A DNA stretch of 64,000 nucleotides from Croceivirga sp009797885 (lineage in GTDB: Bacteria; Bacteroidota; Bacteroidia; Flavobacteriales; Flavobacteriaceae): positions 2,170,001 through 2,234,000 of the forward strand of contig AP035880.1 of assembly GCA_045866215.1 (NCBI GenBank), written 5' to 3'. Below are positions 43,606 through 52,954 of the stretch, one piece after another; the first letter of the stretch is position 1; the number at the start of each line of letters is the position of its first letter. A model generated the notes under the pieces. The model did not search any database. It was not told the DNA's origin and was given only the letters and a program-made list of their open reading frames with translations. The position numbers and the translations under genes were made by a program.

Positions 43606-44301
43606 ATGAAAAAAACTGTATTTCTTATTGCGGCTACCTTATTCTTTGCCTCGAATCATTTGTTTGCACAAATAGAAAAAGGCAGAACCCTAATCGCCAT
43701 TTCCTCTGCCTTGGGCAACAATGGAGGCGATACCGGTCTATCTTTTGCCAGTACAAAGACCAAGTCCGATGATTTTGAATCGGATGGCACCAATGGTTTC
43801 AACTTTAACCTATCCCCAAGACTGGGTTATTTCGTGACGAACGATTTGGTCGTAGGTTTGGAACTGACCTATTCGTTCTTACGTTTTGAAAATCCAGGAC
43901 TTCAAGGCTTTGGTGGCAGTGAAACCAAAAGCAATCAATATAGTGGTGGTCCTTTTATCCGCTATTATTTTAAGGGTGAAAAAATAAGACCGATCATTGA
44001 GGGCGGGTTGTCTTTTGGAAGGACTAACGACACCATTGAAGGAGGGAATCCGGTCGATGGCGGGGATTTGGAATTTAGTTCAAATCTGTTTTCATTCGGT
44101 GGCGGTGCAGGACTGGCGGTTTCCTTGGGAAATCATGTCAGTTTTGATGCACTATTGGTTTATTTAAATTCCCAGGTTAAGCCAGCGGATAACAATGACA
44201 ACAACTTACGTTCCATAGTGAGTTCTTTTAGTCTAAGGCTTGGCTTTTCCATTTATCTGGGGAAATCGACCAAACAACGTGTGGATGACAATAGGGGTTA
44301 A
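43606..44301 (+). CDS. Outer-membrane beta-barrel protein
   Basis: A 231-residue protein with signal peptide (HLFAQ, residue 22) and about eight to ten amphipathic strands (LGYFVTNDLVVGLELTYSFL, PFIRYYFKGEKIRPIIEGGL, LRLGFSIYLGK). It resembles the OmpW/PorT-like barrel group of Bacteroidota. Ligand unknown. A possible promoter lies upstream (TTG 43554, 16 bases, TATTTTTA 43573), lacking the final G of the -7 box. Confidence 0.82.
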   Translation: MKKTVFLIAATLFFASNHLFAQIEKGRTLIAISSALGNNGGDTGLSFASTKTKSDDFESDGTNGFNFNLSPRLGYFVTNDLVVGLELTYSFLRFENPGLQGFGGSETKSNQYSGGPFIRYYFKGEKIRPIIEGGLSFGRTNDTIEGGNPVDGGDLEFSSNLFSFGGGAGLAVSLGNHVSFDALLVYLNSQVKPADNNDNNLRSIVSSFSLRLGFSIYLGKSTKQRVDDNRG

Positions 44302-44351
44302 GAGGCCATAAACTGATTCTTTTTGGGAAAAACCTTACACCAACGGCAAAA

Positions 44352-44372
44352 AGGGAGTATTTCTTACTCCCT
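44352..44372. terminator. Hairpin downstream of the barrel gene
   Basis: Stem AGGGAGTA-TTTCT-TACTCCCT. The downstream tail is only weakly T-rich on the plus strand and better on the minus strand, so it may act as a stability element. Confidence 0.5.
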
Positions 44373-44493
44373 AAAATTGTATTGTGAACAGGTAAAATAA
44401 GATTTTTCCTTACCATGGCCTTACCTATTCTTACTGTAAAATTTTAGAATTTTTGCTACTTTTAAAGCTCCAACTCAACTAATACTTTTTGTC

Positions 44494-44949
44494 ATGAAAA
44501 GGGTAAAGGATATTGCCTTTTTTAAAAATATCAAGGAGATCAGGGAATATCAATTTGGTACATTCTACTTTTTTGATGGCCTTGTCATTTCCGAAATCAA
44601 TGAGGGCATAACCTTTGGATGGGATATGGCGCAAAAGGCAATCAACGCTGCCAGGGAGGTATTTGGCGAAGACATGCCCATTGCCTACATCTCCAATAGG
44701 GTAAACGCCTACCATGTAGTCCCCACGGACTGGTCAAAGTTTTATAAAAATCGGAACCAACTCGTATTTTATTCGGTGGTGGGAAATACCAAAGGTAGTT
44801 TTGCCAGTCTTGTTATGGAACGTATGTTCTTCAAAAACTCCATCAAAAAATTTACCGATTTGGAAAAGGCCATTGAGTGGAGCCTTAAAAAGAGTGAAAT
44901 GCACCATAAAAAAACGGCTGCAAAACGCAACGATTATCTTCCTACATGA
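44494..44949 (+). CDS. Hypothetical cytosolic protein, possible STAS/SpoIIAA-like fold
   Basis: A 151-residue protein without signal or membrane segment. Alternating strands and helices (TFYFFDGLVISEINEGITF, PIAYISNRVNAYHVVPTDW, LVFYSVVGNTKGSFASLV, FTDLEKAIEWSLKK) fit a small alpha/beta domain like SpoIIAA-type STAS proteins known in Flavobacteriaceae. No catalytic residues stand out. Its 3' end overlaps the convergent deacylase by 16 bases. Confidence 0.68.
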   Translation: MKRVKDIAFFKNIKEIREYQFGTFYFFDGLVISEINEGITFGWDMAQKAINAAREVFGEDMPIAYISNRVNAYHVVPTDWSKFYKNRNQLVFYSVVGNTKGSFASLVMERMFFKNSIKKFTDLEKAIEWSLKKSEMHHKKTAAKRNDYLPT

Positions 44950-45887
44950 AATAGGGCGTCACCCTGATTTACCACGGCCTGGTGATTGATGCAGATGATA
45001 TGGCCATCAAACGGGGCTTTTATTTTTTTGTGTTTTTTGGCATAGGTGTCCGTTACCATACCCAATAATTGCCCCTTTTTCATTCGTTTGCCATTCTTGA
45101 TTTCCGGTATGAACATCCCTGCCCTGGGCGCTCGCAACCATTTTCGGTATTCCAATGAAATGGATGGGATTTGTTCGGGTTTATCCAACAACATCCCCAA
45201 TCCGAACAGTACGTTTTTAACCCCTTTAATGCCAATTTCAATGGCGCTTTCATCAAAACGCATGCTTTCCCCAGCTTCGTAAACGGCAATGGGTTTCCCC
45301 AGTTTATGGGCAGCCTTTCTGAACGAACCTGAAATAAGGTTGGAAGCGAAAGCAAACGGGGCATTGAACAGCATGGCCAACTTTAAACTCATTTCATCCC
45401 CTTCGGTATACCGCATTTGGGGAAAGTTATGACGCTGGCCCCCACCCGTATGTAGGTCCAATCCAAAATCGATTTGAGGTAAGATCTCCTGGGTATAATG
45501 ATAGGCAATCCTACTGGCCAGTGATCCCGTTTTGGTACCGGGAAAGCTTCGGTTTACATCTTTGCCGTCCGGAACATCCCGTGAAAAATGGATAAACCCA
45601 AAAACATTTAGGATGGGGACTACAATTACCGCTCCCTTACTAATGCTTAAATCCCCATTTTCCAGCATTCGGCGTAGGGTCTCCACCCCATTGATTTCAT
45701 CTCCGTGGAGTCCTGCCTGTAGCAATACCGTTGGCCCCTTCTTTTTTGCGTTGAACACGTGAACAGGGATATCGATCAAGGTTCCGGTGGGCAATCGGGC
45801 AATTTCTATCCTGAGCAGTTTGTTTTGCCCGGGAGCAACGGAGTCCCCATTGATGGTTATGGTCCTATTTTCTTCTTCGAAATGCAT
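44934..45887 (-). CDS. Succinylglutamate desuccinylase/aspartoacylase family zinc hydrolase
   Basis: A 317-residue M14-like zinc enzyme. Zinc ligands are in GLHGDEINGVETLRR (His, Glu near residue 60) and DLHTGG (His near 150); VNRSFPG is also typical, and the general base Glu lies in AVYEAGESMR. The start at 45887 (MHFEEEN) overlaps rimK by 23 bases. Pairing with RimK is a known arrangement: one enzyme adds an acidic tail, the other may remove or trim it. The exact substrate is unknown. Confidence 0.88.
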   Translation of the reverse strand: MHFEEENRTITINGDSVAPGQNKLLRIEIARLPTGTLIDIPVHVFNAKKKGPTVLLQAGLHGDEINGVETLRRMLENGDLSISKGAVIVVPILNVFGFIHFSRDVPDGKDVNRSFPGTKTGSLASRIAYHYTQEILPQIDFGLDLHTGGGQRHNFPQMRYTEGDEMSLKLAMLFNAPFAFASNLISGSFRKAAHKLGKPIAVYEAGESMRFDESAIEIGIKGVKNVLFGLGMLLDKPEQIPSISLEYRKWLRAPRAGMFIPEIKNGKRMKKGQLLGMVTDTYAKKHKKIKAPFDGHIICINHQAVVNQGDALFHVGR

Positions 45888-46755
45888 TCCTTTCCACAAA
45901 TTGAACAATATGTTTTGCGACATTGACCCCGCTGGCCCCCTCAATTCCCTTAAGTCCCGGGGAGGCATTGACCTCAATCAAAACAGGGCCCTTTTTAGAA
46001 CGCATTAGGTCTACCCCGGCAACACCCAACCCCAAGTATCTGGCGGCATCCAATGCAATATGTTGTTCTTTTTTGGTGATCTCGGCGACCTCCGTGTCCC
46101 CCCCTCTATGGACATTGGAACGAAATTCGTCCAAGTCACTCTTCCGTTTCATTGCGGCAACCACCTTATTGCCCACCACAATGATCCGAATGTCTTCACC
46201 ATTGGCCTCTTCAATGTATTGTTGCAACAGTATGCTGGTATCCATTTTGTAAAAGGTGTCTATTATGGACTTGGCCGATTTTTTGCTTTCTGCCAAAATT
46301 ACACCAAGGCCTTGGGTACCCTCCTGAAGTTTGATCACCACGGGAGGACCGCCCAATAATCGAATCTGGTCTTCAATATTGTTGGGATTTATGGAGAACA
46401 GGGTCTCTGGTATGGGAATTCCCTTCCTTGCCATAATCTGGAGGGTGCGTACTTTGTTTCTGGCCCTTGTAATGCCCAACGAACGGGCCGTACTAAAAAC
46501 TCCGTTCATTTCAAATTGCTTTACAATGGCGGAACCGTGTTTGGTGACCTTGGCTCCTATTCTGGGAATAACGGCATCAAATTCATGGGTAATATCCTCT
46601 TCTCCAATAAAAATCTTGGGGTTTCCCTCTCCAAGTTTTACGGAACACTTGGTATGGTCTATCAGTTCCACATAATGACCCAGTTGCTGAGCCTCCTGGA
46701 CTATTCTTCTTGTAGAATGCACATTAAGGCTCACAGAGAGGATAGCAATATTCAT
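45865..46755 (-). CDS. rimK: RimK-family alpha-L-glutamate ligase (ATP-grasp)
   Basis: A 296-residue ATP-grasp ligase. Landmarks: PIPETLFS, PPVVIKLQEGTQGLGVILAE with the ATP-binding Lys, LLQQYIEEANGEDIRIIVVG, and the metal site in VLIEVNASPGLKGIE. E. coli RimK adds glutamates to the C-terminus of ribosomal protein S6. The start at 46755 (MNIAIL) is chosen since the upstream 10 codons do not fit the family. First gene of a two-gene operon with the aspartoacylase. Confidence 0.9.
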   Translation of the reverse strand: MNIAILSVSLNVHSTRRIVQEAQQLGHYVELIDHTKCSVKLGEGNPKIFIGEEDITHEFDAVIPRIGAKVTKHGSAIVKQFEMNGVFSTARSLGITRARNKVRTLQIMARKGIPIPETLFSINPNNIEDQIRLLGGPPVVIKLQEGTQGLGVILAESKKSAKSIIDTFYKMDTSILLQQYIEEANGEDIRIIVVGNKVVAAMKRKSDLDEFRSNVHRGGDTEVAEITKKEQHIALDAARYLGLGVAGVDLMRSKKGPVLIEVNASPGLKGIEGASGVNVAKHIVQFVERNAFRRRK

Positions 46756-46955
46756 TCGCCGGTTACCCATTAAGTTAGGCTTCAATATCGGTCAAAAAAT
46801 AGAGTTAATGAAAGACTTCAAGAATTAAAATGTGCCAAAAACACAAAAAATGTCTAAGCTTTCCCCCAATATTTTGTAAAAATCCATCGCAACATCAAAC
46901 GCTTTCAAATCTTGCTTATAACGCTTCTAAATAAGGCGGGGTGATTGTTAGAAAC

Positions 46956-46986
46956 TTGTTAAAAACTTGACCTTGCCGTAAATTTG
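46956..46986 (+). promoter_or_regulatory. sdhCAB promoter (TTG-N20-TAAATTTG)
   Basis: TTG (46956-46958), 20 bases, then TAAATTTG (46979-46986), a full match to the Bacteroidota consensus. The ATG of sdhC is 17 bases further on. Confidence 0.75.
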
Positions 46987-47003
46987 TAGAAAACCTTAAA
47001 CTA

Positions 47004-47672
47004 ATGAGCGGACTTATAAAATCTTCGCTGGCCCGAAAATATGTGATGGCACTTTCGGGTCTTTTTTTGGTCATTTTTTTAGTGCTCCACGTAACCATCA
47101 ACCTGGCCTCGGTGATCTCTCCCGATTTTTTTAATGAAGCTTCCCATTTTATGGGTTACAATCCTTTGGTGCAGTTTCTTATGCAGCCCATCCTTATCGC
47201 CGGAGTGATTGTACACTTTGTGATGGGTTTTGTGCTGGAAATCCAAAACAAAAGGGCAAGGGGCATCAGTTACGTGAAGTTCCAGGGAAGTGCAAATGCA
47301 CCTTGGGTATCCCGAAATATGATTTATAGCGGTCTTGTTGTTCTCGCTTTTTTAGGACTGCACTTTTACGATTTCTGGATCCATGAAATGGCTTACAAAT
47401 ATGTGGAGGTCAATCCAGAGGATCCCACCCGTTATTATGCGGAGACCGTGGAAAAATTTGCGCCGATTTGGAGGACCGTACTCTATGTGATATCCTTTGT
47501 GCTTTTGAGTTTGCACTTATGGCACGGATTTGCATCTTCCTTCCAGTCCATGGGGGTGAACAACAAATACACCCCCGGCATCAAAAAATTTGCTCAGGCT
47601 TTTGCCGTGGTGGTTCCTTTAGCTTTTGCCTTTATCGCTATTTACCACCATCTTAACCCAATAACACATTAG
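47004..47672 (+). CDS. sdhC: Succinate dehydrogenase cytochrome b558 subunit
   Basis: A 222-residue membrane anchor of the Bacteroidota b558-type succinate dehydrogenase (complex II). Five hydrophobic segments and His residues in LFLVIFLVLHV, VIVHFVMG, FLGLHFYDFW, LHLWHGF and FIAIYHHL provide heme and quinone sites. The single large anchor (no separate SdhD) is typical of the type B enzyme. Five bases separate it from sdhA. Confidence 0.94.
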   Translation: MSGLIKSSLARKYVMALSGLFLVIFLVLHVTINLASVISPDFFNEASHFMGYNPLVQFLMQPILIAGVIVHFVMGFVLEIQNKRARGISYVKFQGSANAPWVSRNMIYSGLVVLAFLGLHFYDFWIHEMAYKYVEVNPEDPTRYYAETVEKFAPIWRTVLYVISFVLLSLHLWHGFASSFQSMGVNNKYTPGIKKFAQAFAVVVPLAFAFIAIYHHLNPITH

Positions 47673-47676
47673 AATT

Positions 47677-49680
47677 ATGGCAGTATTGGAATCCAAAGTT
47701 CCATCAGGCCCTTTGGCCGATAAATGGACAAAACATAAAAACGAAATCGACCTTGTCAATCCTGCGAACAAGCGTAATATAGATATTATTGTTGTGGGGA
47801 CCGGACTTGCTGGAGGTTCGGCCGCCGCTACCTTGGCAGAGCTCGGGTACAATGTAAAAACATTTTGTTACCAAGATTCCCCAAGACGCGCTCATTCCAT
47901 TGCCGCTCAAGGTGGCGTGAACGCAGCCAAGAATTATCAAGGTGATGGAGATAGTGTGTACCGTTTGTTCTATGATACCGTTAAAGGCGGTGACTACCGC
48001 TCAAGGGAAGCCAATGTGTACCGACTCGCTGAGGTTTCCACCAATATCATCGATCAATGCGTGGCACAAGGAGTGCCTTTTGCCCGGGAATACGGTGGTC
48101 TTTTGGACAACCGTTCTTTTGGAGGGGTACTGGTATCCAGAACGTTTTATGCCAAGGGACAGACCGGACAACAATTGCTGTTGGGGGCCTACGCCGCCAT
48201 GAACCGTCAAATACACCGTGGTAAGATAAAATCCTATACCCGTCATGAGATGTTGGATGTGGTCCTTGTTGATGGTAAGGCCAGGGGCATCATTGCCCGG
48301 AACCTCGTGACCGGGGAAATCGAAAGACATGCTGGACATGCGGTGGTACTGGCCACCGGAGGTTATGGAAATTTATTCTTCCTTTCCACCTATGCCATGG
48401 GAGCCAATGTAATGGCCGCCTGGAAAGCCCATAAAAAAGGAGCCCATTTTGCAAACCCATGTTTTACGCAAATCCACCCGACCTGTATTCCCGTTTCCGG
48501 TGACCATCAATCGAAATTGACCCTGATGTCGGAATCTTTACGTAATGATGGGCGTATTTGGGTCCCTGCCAAAAAGGAAGATGCGGAAGCTATCCGTGCA
48601 GGCCAATTGAAACCTACTGAAATCAAAGAAGAGGATCGGGATTATTATTTGGAACGCCGATATCCCGCCTTCGGAAACCTGGTCCCCAGGGACGTGGCTT
48701 CCAGGGCAGCCAAGGAACGCTGTGACGCCGGATATGGGGTGAATAAAACCGGAGAGGCCGTTTATCTGGACTTTGATGCCGCCATTATGCGGTACGGTCG
48801 CGAAAAGGCATTGACTTCCGGAATGAAGAATCCTGATGATGCCACGGTTAGAAAATTAGGTGAGGAAGTGGTAGAGGCCAAATATGGCAACCTCTTCCAG
48901 ATGTATGAAAAGATTGTGGACCAAAATCCCTACAAAACCCCAATGATGATCTATCCCGCGGTACACTATACCATGGGCGGACTTTGGGTGGATTACAATT
49001 TAATGACAACCATCCCCGGCTGTTATGCTGCCGGAGAGGCCAACTTTAGTGATCATGGGGCCAACCGATTGGGAGCTTCGGCCCTAATGCAAGGTTTGGC
49101 AGATGGTTACTTTGTATTGCCCTACACCATAGGGGATTATCTGAGTGATGATATTAGGACCGGACCCATATCCCCCGATAGTCCGGAATTTGACGAAGCC
49201 GAACAAAACGTCCGTGACCGAATACACAAACTAATGTCTGCCAATGGCATCCATTCCGTAGATTATTATCACAAGAAACTGGGTAAAATCATGTGGAACA
49301 AATGTGGTATGGCACGTAATGCGAAGGATTTGAAAGAGGCTATCAAGGAAATCTCCGAATTGCGGAAGGACTTTTGGGAAAATGTAAAGGTTACCGGAAA
49401 GGCGGAAGCCAAAAACCAGGAACTGGAAAAAGCGGGACGTGTGGCAGATTTCCTGGAGTTGGGTGAACTGTTCGCCATGGATGCGCTGCATCGCAACGAA
49501 TCTTGTGGTGGCCACTTTAGGGAAGAATACCAAACCCCTGAAGGGGAAGCATTGCGAGACGACAAAAACTTTAAATATGTCGCTTCCTGGGAATACAAAG
49601 GGGACCCAAGTAAGTCCGAGCTGCATAAAGAAGATTTGGTCTACGAAAACATTGAAGTTAAAACAAGAAGTTATAAATAG
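47677..49680 (+). CDS. sdhA: Succinate dehydrogenase/fumarate reductase flavoprotein subunit
   Basis: A 667-residue FAD-containing catalytic subunit. The FAD-binding loop GTGLAGGSAAATLAELGY near residue 47, the flavin-attachment region SPRRAHSIAAQGGVN near 75, QIHPTCIPVSGD with active-site residues near 265, the Arg region in RDVASRAAKERCD, and GEANFSDHGANRLGASALMQ near 455 are all present. It oxidises succinate to fumarate and feeds electrons to SdhB. Confidence 0.97.
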   Translation: MAVLESKVPSGPLADKWTKHKNEIDLVNPANKRNIDIIVVGTGLAGGSAAATLAELGYNVKTFCYQDSPRRAHSIAAQGGVNAAKNYQGDGDSVYRLFYDTVKGGDYRSREANVYRLAEVSTNIIDQCVAQGVPFAREYGGLLDNRSFGGVLVSRTFYAKGQTGQQLLLGAYAAMNRQIHRGKIKSYTRHEMLDVVLVDGKARGIIARNLVTGEIERHAGHAVVLATGGYGNLFFLSTYAMGANVMAAWKAHKKGAHFANPCFTQIHPTCIPVSGDHQSKLTLMSESLRNDGRIWVPAKKEDAEAIRAGQLKPTEIKEEDRDYYLERRYPAFGNLVPRDVASRAAKERCDAGYGVNKTGEAVYLDFDAAIMRYGREKALTSGMKNPDDATVRKLGEEVVEAKYGNLFQMYEKIVDQNPYKTPMMIYPAVHYTMGGLWVDYNLMTTIPGCYAAGEANFSDHGANRLGASALMQGLADGYFVLPYTIGDYLSDDIRTGPISPDSPEFDEAEQNVRDRIHKLMSANGIHSVDYYHKKLGKIMWNKCGMARNAKDLKEAIKEISELRKDFWENVKVTGKAEAKNQELEKAGRVADFLELGELFAMDALHRNESCGGHFREEYQTPEGEALRDDKNFKYVASWEYKGDPSKSELHKEDLVYENIEVKTRSYK

Positions 49681-49744
49681 TTCACAGTTGTTGGTTGATG
49701 GTTAACCCAACAACGAGCAACGGACAACAAGAAACTAAATAGCT
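49681..49744. repeat. Inverted-repeat element in the sdhA-sdhB spacer
   Basis: The 64-base spacer contains GTTGTTGG (49687-49694) and CCAACAAC (49707-49714), an 8-bp stem with a 12-base loop, then further ACAAC-type words. The sequence style is that of a dispersed intergenic repeat. It could tune sdhB translation or mRNA stability. Confidence 0.45.
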
Positions 49745-50491
49745 ATGAAAATTTATCTTAAGATTTGGAGACAGAAAGATGCCAATTCCAAAGGGGGAAT
49801 GGTCGATTATACCATGGATGGTGTGGAAAGCGATATGTCTTTCCTGGAGATGTTGGACGTCTTGAACGAGGAGTTGGTCGCCAAAGGCGAAGAGCCTGTG
49901 GAATTTGACCATGATTGTAGGGAAGGGATCTGCGGGACCTGTTCCTTGATGATCAATGGACGCCCCCATGGGCCGGATTCAAGAATTACGGTTTGCCAAT
50001 TGCACATGAGAAGTTTTAATGATGGGGATACCATTGTTATTGAACCCTGGCGTGCCAAAGCATTTCCCGTTATCAAGGATTTGATTGTGGACAGAACGGC
50101 TTTTGACCGTATTCAACAAGCGGGAGGGTACATTTCCGTGAATACTTCCGGTCTTCCTGTGGACGCAAATGCCATTCCCATAGAAAAGGATGCAGCCGAT
50201 GCTTCTTTTAATGCCGCTACCTGCATTGGTTGTGGTGCTTGCGTGGCCGCTTGCAAAAATGCCAGCGCCATGCTATTTACCTCGGCAAAAGTTTCGCAAT
50301 TTGCGCTTTTGCCACAGGGTCAGGTAGAAGCTGCAGACCGCGTGATGAACATGGTGCGCCAGATGGATTTGGAAGGCTTTGGCAATTGTACCAATACCGG
50401 TGCTTGTGAGGTGGAATGCCCCAAGGGAATTTCCCTGGAAAATATTGCCCGAATGAATCGCGAATATTTGTCGGCCACCATTAAAGGATAA
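49745..50491 (+). CDS. sdhB: Succinate dehydrogenase iron-sulfur subunit
   Basis: A 248-residue electron-transfer subunit. The [2Fe-2S] ligands lie in DHDCREGICGTCSLMINGRP near residues 57-77; the [4Fe-4S] and [3Fe-4S] ligands in CIGCGACVAACKNA near 160 and TGACEVECPKG near 220. Last gene of sdhCAB; a terminator follows 23 bases later. Confidence 0.96.
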   Translation: MKIYLKIWRQKDANSKGGMVDYTMDGVESDMSFLEMLDVLNEELVAKGEEPVEFDHDCREGICGTCSLMINGRPHGPDSRITVCQLHMRSFNDGDTIVIEPWRAKAFPVIKDLIVDRTAFDRIQQAGGYISVNTSGLPVDANAIPIEKDAADASFNAATCIGCGACVAACKNASAMLFTSAKVSQFALLPQGQVEAADRVMNMVRQMDLEGFGNCTNTGACEVECPKGISLENIARMNREYLSATIKG

Positions 50492-50514
50492 ATACTACTA
50501 CCAACCAAATTGAC

Positions 50515-50548
50515 AAAACCCAAATTCCGTTCACGGAGTTTGGGTTTT
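50515..50548 (+). terminator. Intrinsic terminator after sdhB
   Basis: Stem ACCCAAATTCCG-TTCA-CGGAGTTTGGGT with one G-U pair, followed by six T. Confidence 0.88.
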
Positions 50549-50563
50549 TTAGTATCTTGAAAA

Positions 50564-51031
50564 ATGCCGAAAGCGTATTCCAAAGAACGCATTAAAGTAC
50601 CTCGATTTAACGAGGAAGCCGGTTTTTACACCACTCCCGAACGTTCCAAGATCATGTCCAAAATTCGGGGTAAAAACACCAAACCGGAGCTCGCCCTCAG
50701 AAAGGCACTTTGGGCCGCTGGATATCGCTATCGAATTGATTACAAAAAACTGATCGGCAAACCCGATATTGTTTTGAAAAAGTATCGAACGGCCATTTTT
50801 GTTGATGGCGAATTCTGGCATGGATATGATTGGGAGCAGCGCAAGGAAAAAATAAAGAGTAATCGGGAGTTCTGGATACCAAAAATTGAGCGGAACATAC
50901 AGCGTGATGCCGAAGTAAACGAGGCATTGCAAGATTTGGGATATACCGTTTTCCGTTTCTGGCAAAAAGAAGTGGACAAGAACCTCGATGAATGCCTGGA
51001 TAGGGTACTAAACCACTTAAAAAACCTATGA
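50564..51031 (+). CDS. vsr: Vsr-type DNA mismatch (very short patch repair) endonuclease
   Basis: A 155-residue nuclease that nicks beside T:G mismatches left by 5-methylcytosine deamination. Family blocks: TTPERSKIMSKIRGKNTKPE, YRIDYKKLIGKPDIVLKKY with the catalytic Asp, AIFVDGEFWHGYDW and the end LGYTVFRFW. No cytosine methyltransferase is in the window, although vsr normally sits beside one. The next gene starts inside its stop codon (ATGA overlap). Confidence 0.9.
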   Translation: MPKAYSKERIKVPRFNEEAGFYTTPERSKIMSKIRGKNTKPELALRKALWAAGYRYRIDYKKLIGKPDIVLKKYRTAIFVDGEFWHGYDWEQRKEKIKSNREFWIPKIERNIQRDAEVNEALQDLGYTVFRFWQKEVDKNLDECLDRVLNHLKNL

Positions 51032-52173
51032 TTGACTTCACTTCCAAATTGCCCAATGTAGGGACAACCATTTTTGCCGAAATGGGACAATTGGCATTAC
51101 AGCACAAGGCCGTAAACCTTTCCCAGGGCGCTCCCAATTTTGGCACGGATCCCAAACTATTGGAATTGGTTGAAAATGCCTTAAGGGATGGGCACAACCA
51201 ATACGCCCCAATGCAGGGCACGTATTCCCTAAGGGAAAAAATAGCGGAAAAAATTGAAGCGCTTTATGGGACGACCTATCACCCCGAAACTGAGGTTACC
51301 ATTACCACAGGAGCCACACAGGCCATCTTTAACGTCATTTCCGCTTTTGTTCGTCCAAATGACGAGGTTATCGTATTTAAACCGGCCTATGATTGTTATG
51401 AGCCTTCCATTGAACTCTATGAGGGAAAAGTGGTGCCCATACCATTGTCCAACGAAAATTTTCAAGTGGACTGGGAAGCCTTCAAAAACAAAATAAGTGC
51501 AAAAACAAAAATGGTGATCATCAATTCACCCCATAATCCCAGTGGCACGTTGTTGTCCGTGGACGATATGCTGCAATTGCAGGAAATCCTCCGTGGCACC
51601 AATATTGTTTTACTGAGTGATGAGGTGTATGAACACATTGTTTTTGATGGTCTATTGCATGAAAGTGCTTCAAAATTCCCGGATTTGGCTTCCAGGAGTT
51701 TCATATGCGCCTCCTTTGGAAAGACCTTTCACGTAACGGGTTGGAAATTGGGATATGTGGTTGGCCCAAAGGAACTGATGAGGGAATTTCGAAGGGTTCA
51801 CCAGTACACGGTTTTCTCTGTAAATCACCCTATGCAAAAAGCTGTTGCGACCTATTTGGAGGATGAAAACCATTATTTGGGGCTCAACCAGTTCTATCAG
51901 GAAAAACGGGATTACTTTTTGGAGGCCATTCGGCCTTCAAGGTTTCGGTTCAAGCCTTCCCATGGCACTTATTTTCAAGTCGTGGACTATGCTGCCATTA
52001 CCGATGAGAGCGATATTACTTTTTCCAAACGACTCATAAAAGAATATAAAATTGCCAGTATTCCCCTCTCGGTATTTCATCTGAACAATAGGGATAACGG
52101 ACAGTTGCGATTTTGTTTTGCAAAAACCCAGGAAACCTTGGACCGGGCCGCTGAAATCCTGAACCGGATTTAG
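51028..52173 (+). CDS. Methionine aminotransferase (class I/II PLP enzyme)
   Basis: A 381-residue PLP aminotransferase similar to YbdL/MtnE-type methionine aminotransferases. Landmarks: NLSQGAPNFGTDPKLLELVE near residue 30, ITTGATQAIF near 95, NSPHNPSGTLLS near 160, LLSDEVYEHIVFD near 190, the PLP lysine in ASFGKTFHVTGWKLGY near 235 and the terminal Arg in QLRFCFAKT. It probably converts the methionine-salvage keto acid KMTB to methionine. Four-base overlap with vsr suggests translational coupling, an odd pairing. Confidence 0.9.
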   Translation: MIDFTSKLPNVGTTIFAEMGQLALQHKAVNLSQGAPNFGTDPKLLELVENALRDGHNQYAPMQGTYSLREKIAEKIEALYGTTYHPETEVTITTGATQAIFNVISAFVRPNDEVIVFKPAYDCYEPSIELYEGKVVPIPLSNENFQVDWEAFKNKISAKTKMVIINSPHNPSGTLLSVDDMLQLQEILRGTNIVLLSDEVYEHIVFDGLLHESASKFPDLASRSFICASFGKTFHVTGWKLGYVVGPKELMREFRRVHQYTVFSVNHPMQKAVATYLEDENHYLGLNQFYQEKRDYFLEAIRPSRFRFKPSHGTYFQVVDYAAITDESDITFSKRLIKEYKIASIPLSVFHLNNRDNGQLRFCFAKTQETLDRAAEILNRI

Positions 52174-52201
52174 TGGAATTTTTTTGGGGGCGGCAGTTCC
52201 G

Positions 52202-52906
52202 TTAAACCTGTTTTTTAACTACTTCGTAGAGTCCTAAGACCTTATCGATCGGAACTTCAAAATCCGTGAATTCGGGCGATGGATTTAAATTATGGCAAAC
52301 CAGGGCCTTCTTGTCATCAGAAATACCCGTAATTGATTTACAGATAATCCTGTCCGTACAAACAAGGATAAATGGCCTATTGATATATTCGGTATGTGAC
52401 AGGAAGGCGTTTGTGGCCGTCTTTTTTCCCAGCACCAATGCGCCATTTGGGATGGCGTGGGAGGTACCGTCATTCATGGCATCCCCCAAAACCTCAAAGG
52501 CCATATAAAAGGCTTCTTCGACCACCTGGACCAAAAAATCAATTCGAAATAACCCTTTGATAAAGGATTCGTCCTGAAAATTGTCCACCAATGCTTTATG
52601 GGAAGTGGCCATAACCAGGGGGACTTTAAGCACTACTTTGCCCTTATCCAAACGGTAACCAATATTTCCATGACTTAAAAACGTCCGTTTTTTGGAATAC
52701 TGGCCATCGGTTTCATTGACTTCGTGTAAATACAGTTCTCCAATACTTATTTCAAAGAAATCAGCAATCTTGCCAAGGTTTTTTATGGGAATGTTGGCAT
52801 CCTTCTTTTCATAGAGTTGAATGGTCCTAAGACTTACCCCTATGACAGCGGCCAAATCACTTTGGTTCATCCCTTTTTTCCTTCTTAACTGCTTAATGAA
52901 TTCCAC
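52202..52906 (-). CDS. XRE-family repressor with S24-like C-terminal domain lacking the catalytic serine
   Basis: A 234-residue regulator: HTH_3 domain (1-65; MNQSDLAAVIGVSLRTIQLY) and a C-terminal domain (about 95-230) shaped like the S24/LexA-CI group. The usual GDSM nucleophile motif reads EVLGDAMNDG near residue 142, so Ser is replaced by Ala and self-cleavage is unlikely; it would act as a stable repressor. Two inverted repeats lie between it and the divergent small gene. Phage-type origin possible. Confidence 0.82.
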   Translation of the reverse strand: MEFIKQLRRKKGMNQSDLAAVIGVSLRTIQLYEKKDANIPIKNLGKIADFFEISIGELYLHEVNETDGQYSKKRTFLSHGNIGYRLDKGKVVLKVPLVMATSHKALVDNFQDESFIKGLFRIDFLVQVVEEAFYMAFEVLGDAMNDGTSHAIPNGALVLGKKTATNAFLSHTEYINRPFILVCTDRIICKSITGISDDKKALVCHNLNPSPEFTDFEVPIDKVLGLYEVVKKQV

Positions 52907-52954
52907 AATTTGCGATTTATGTAATTTTTTTGCATATATTTATGTTCACATGCA

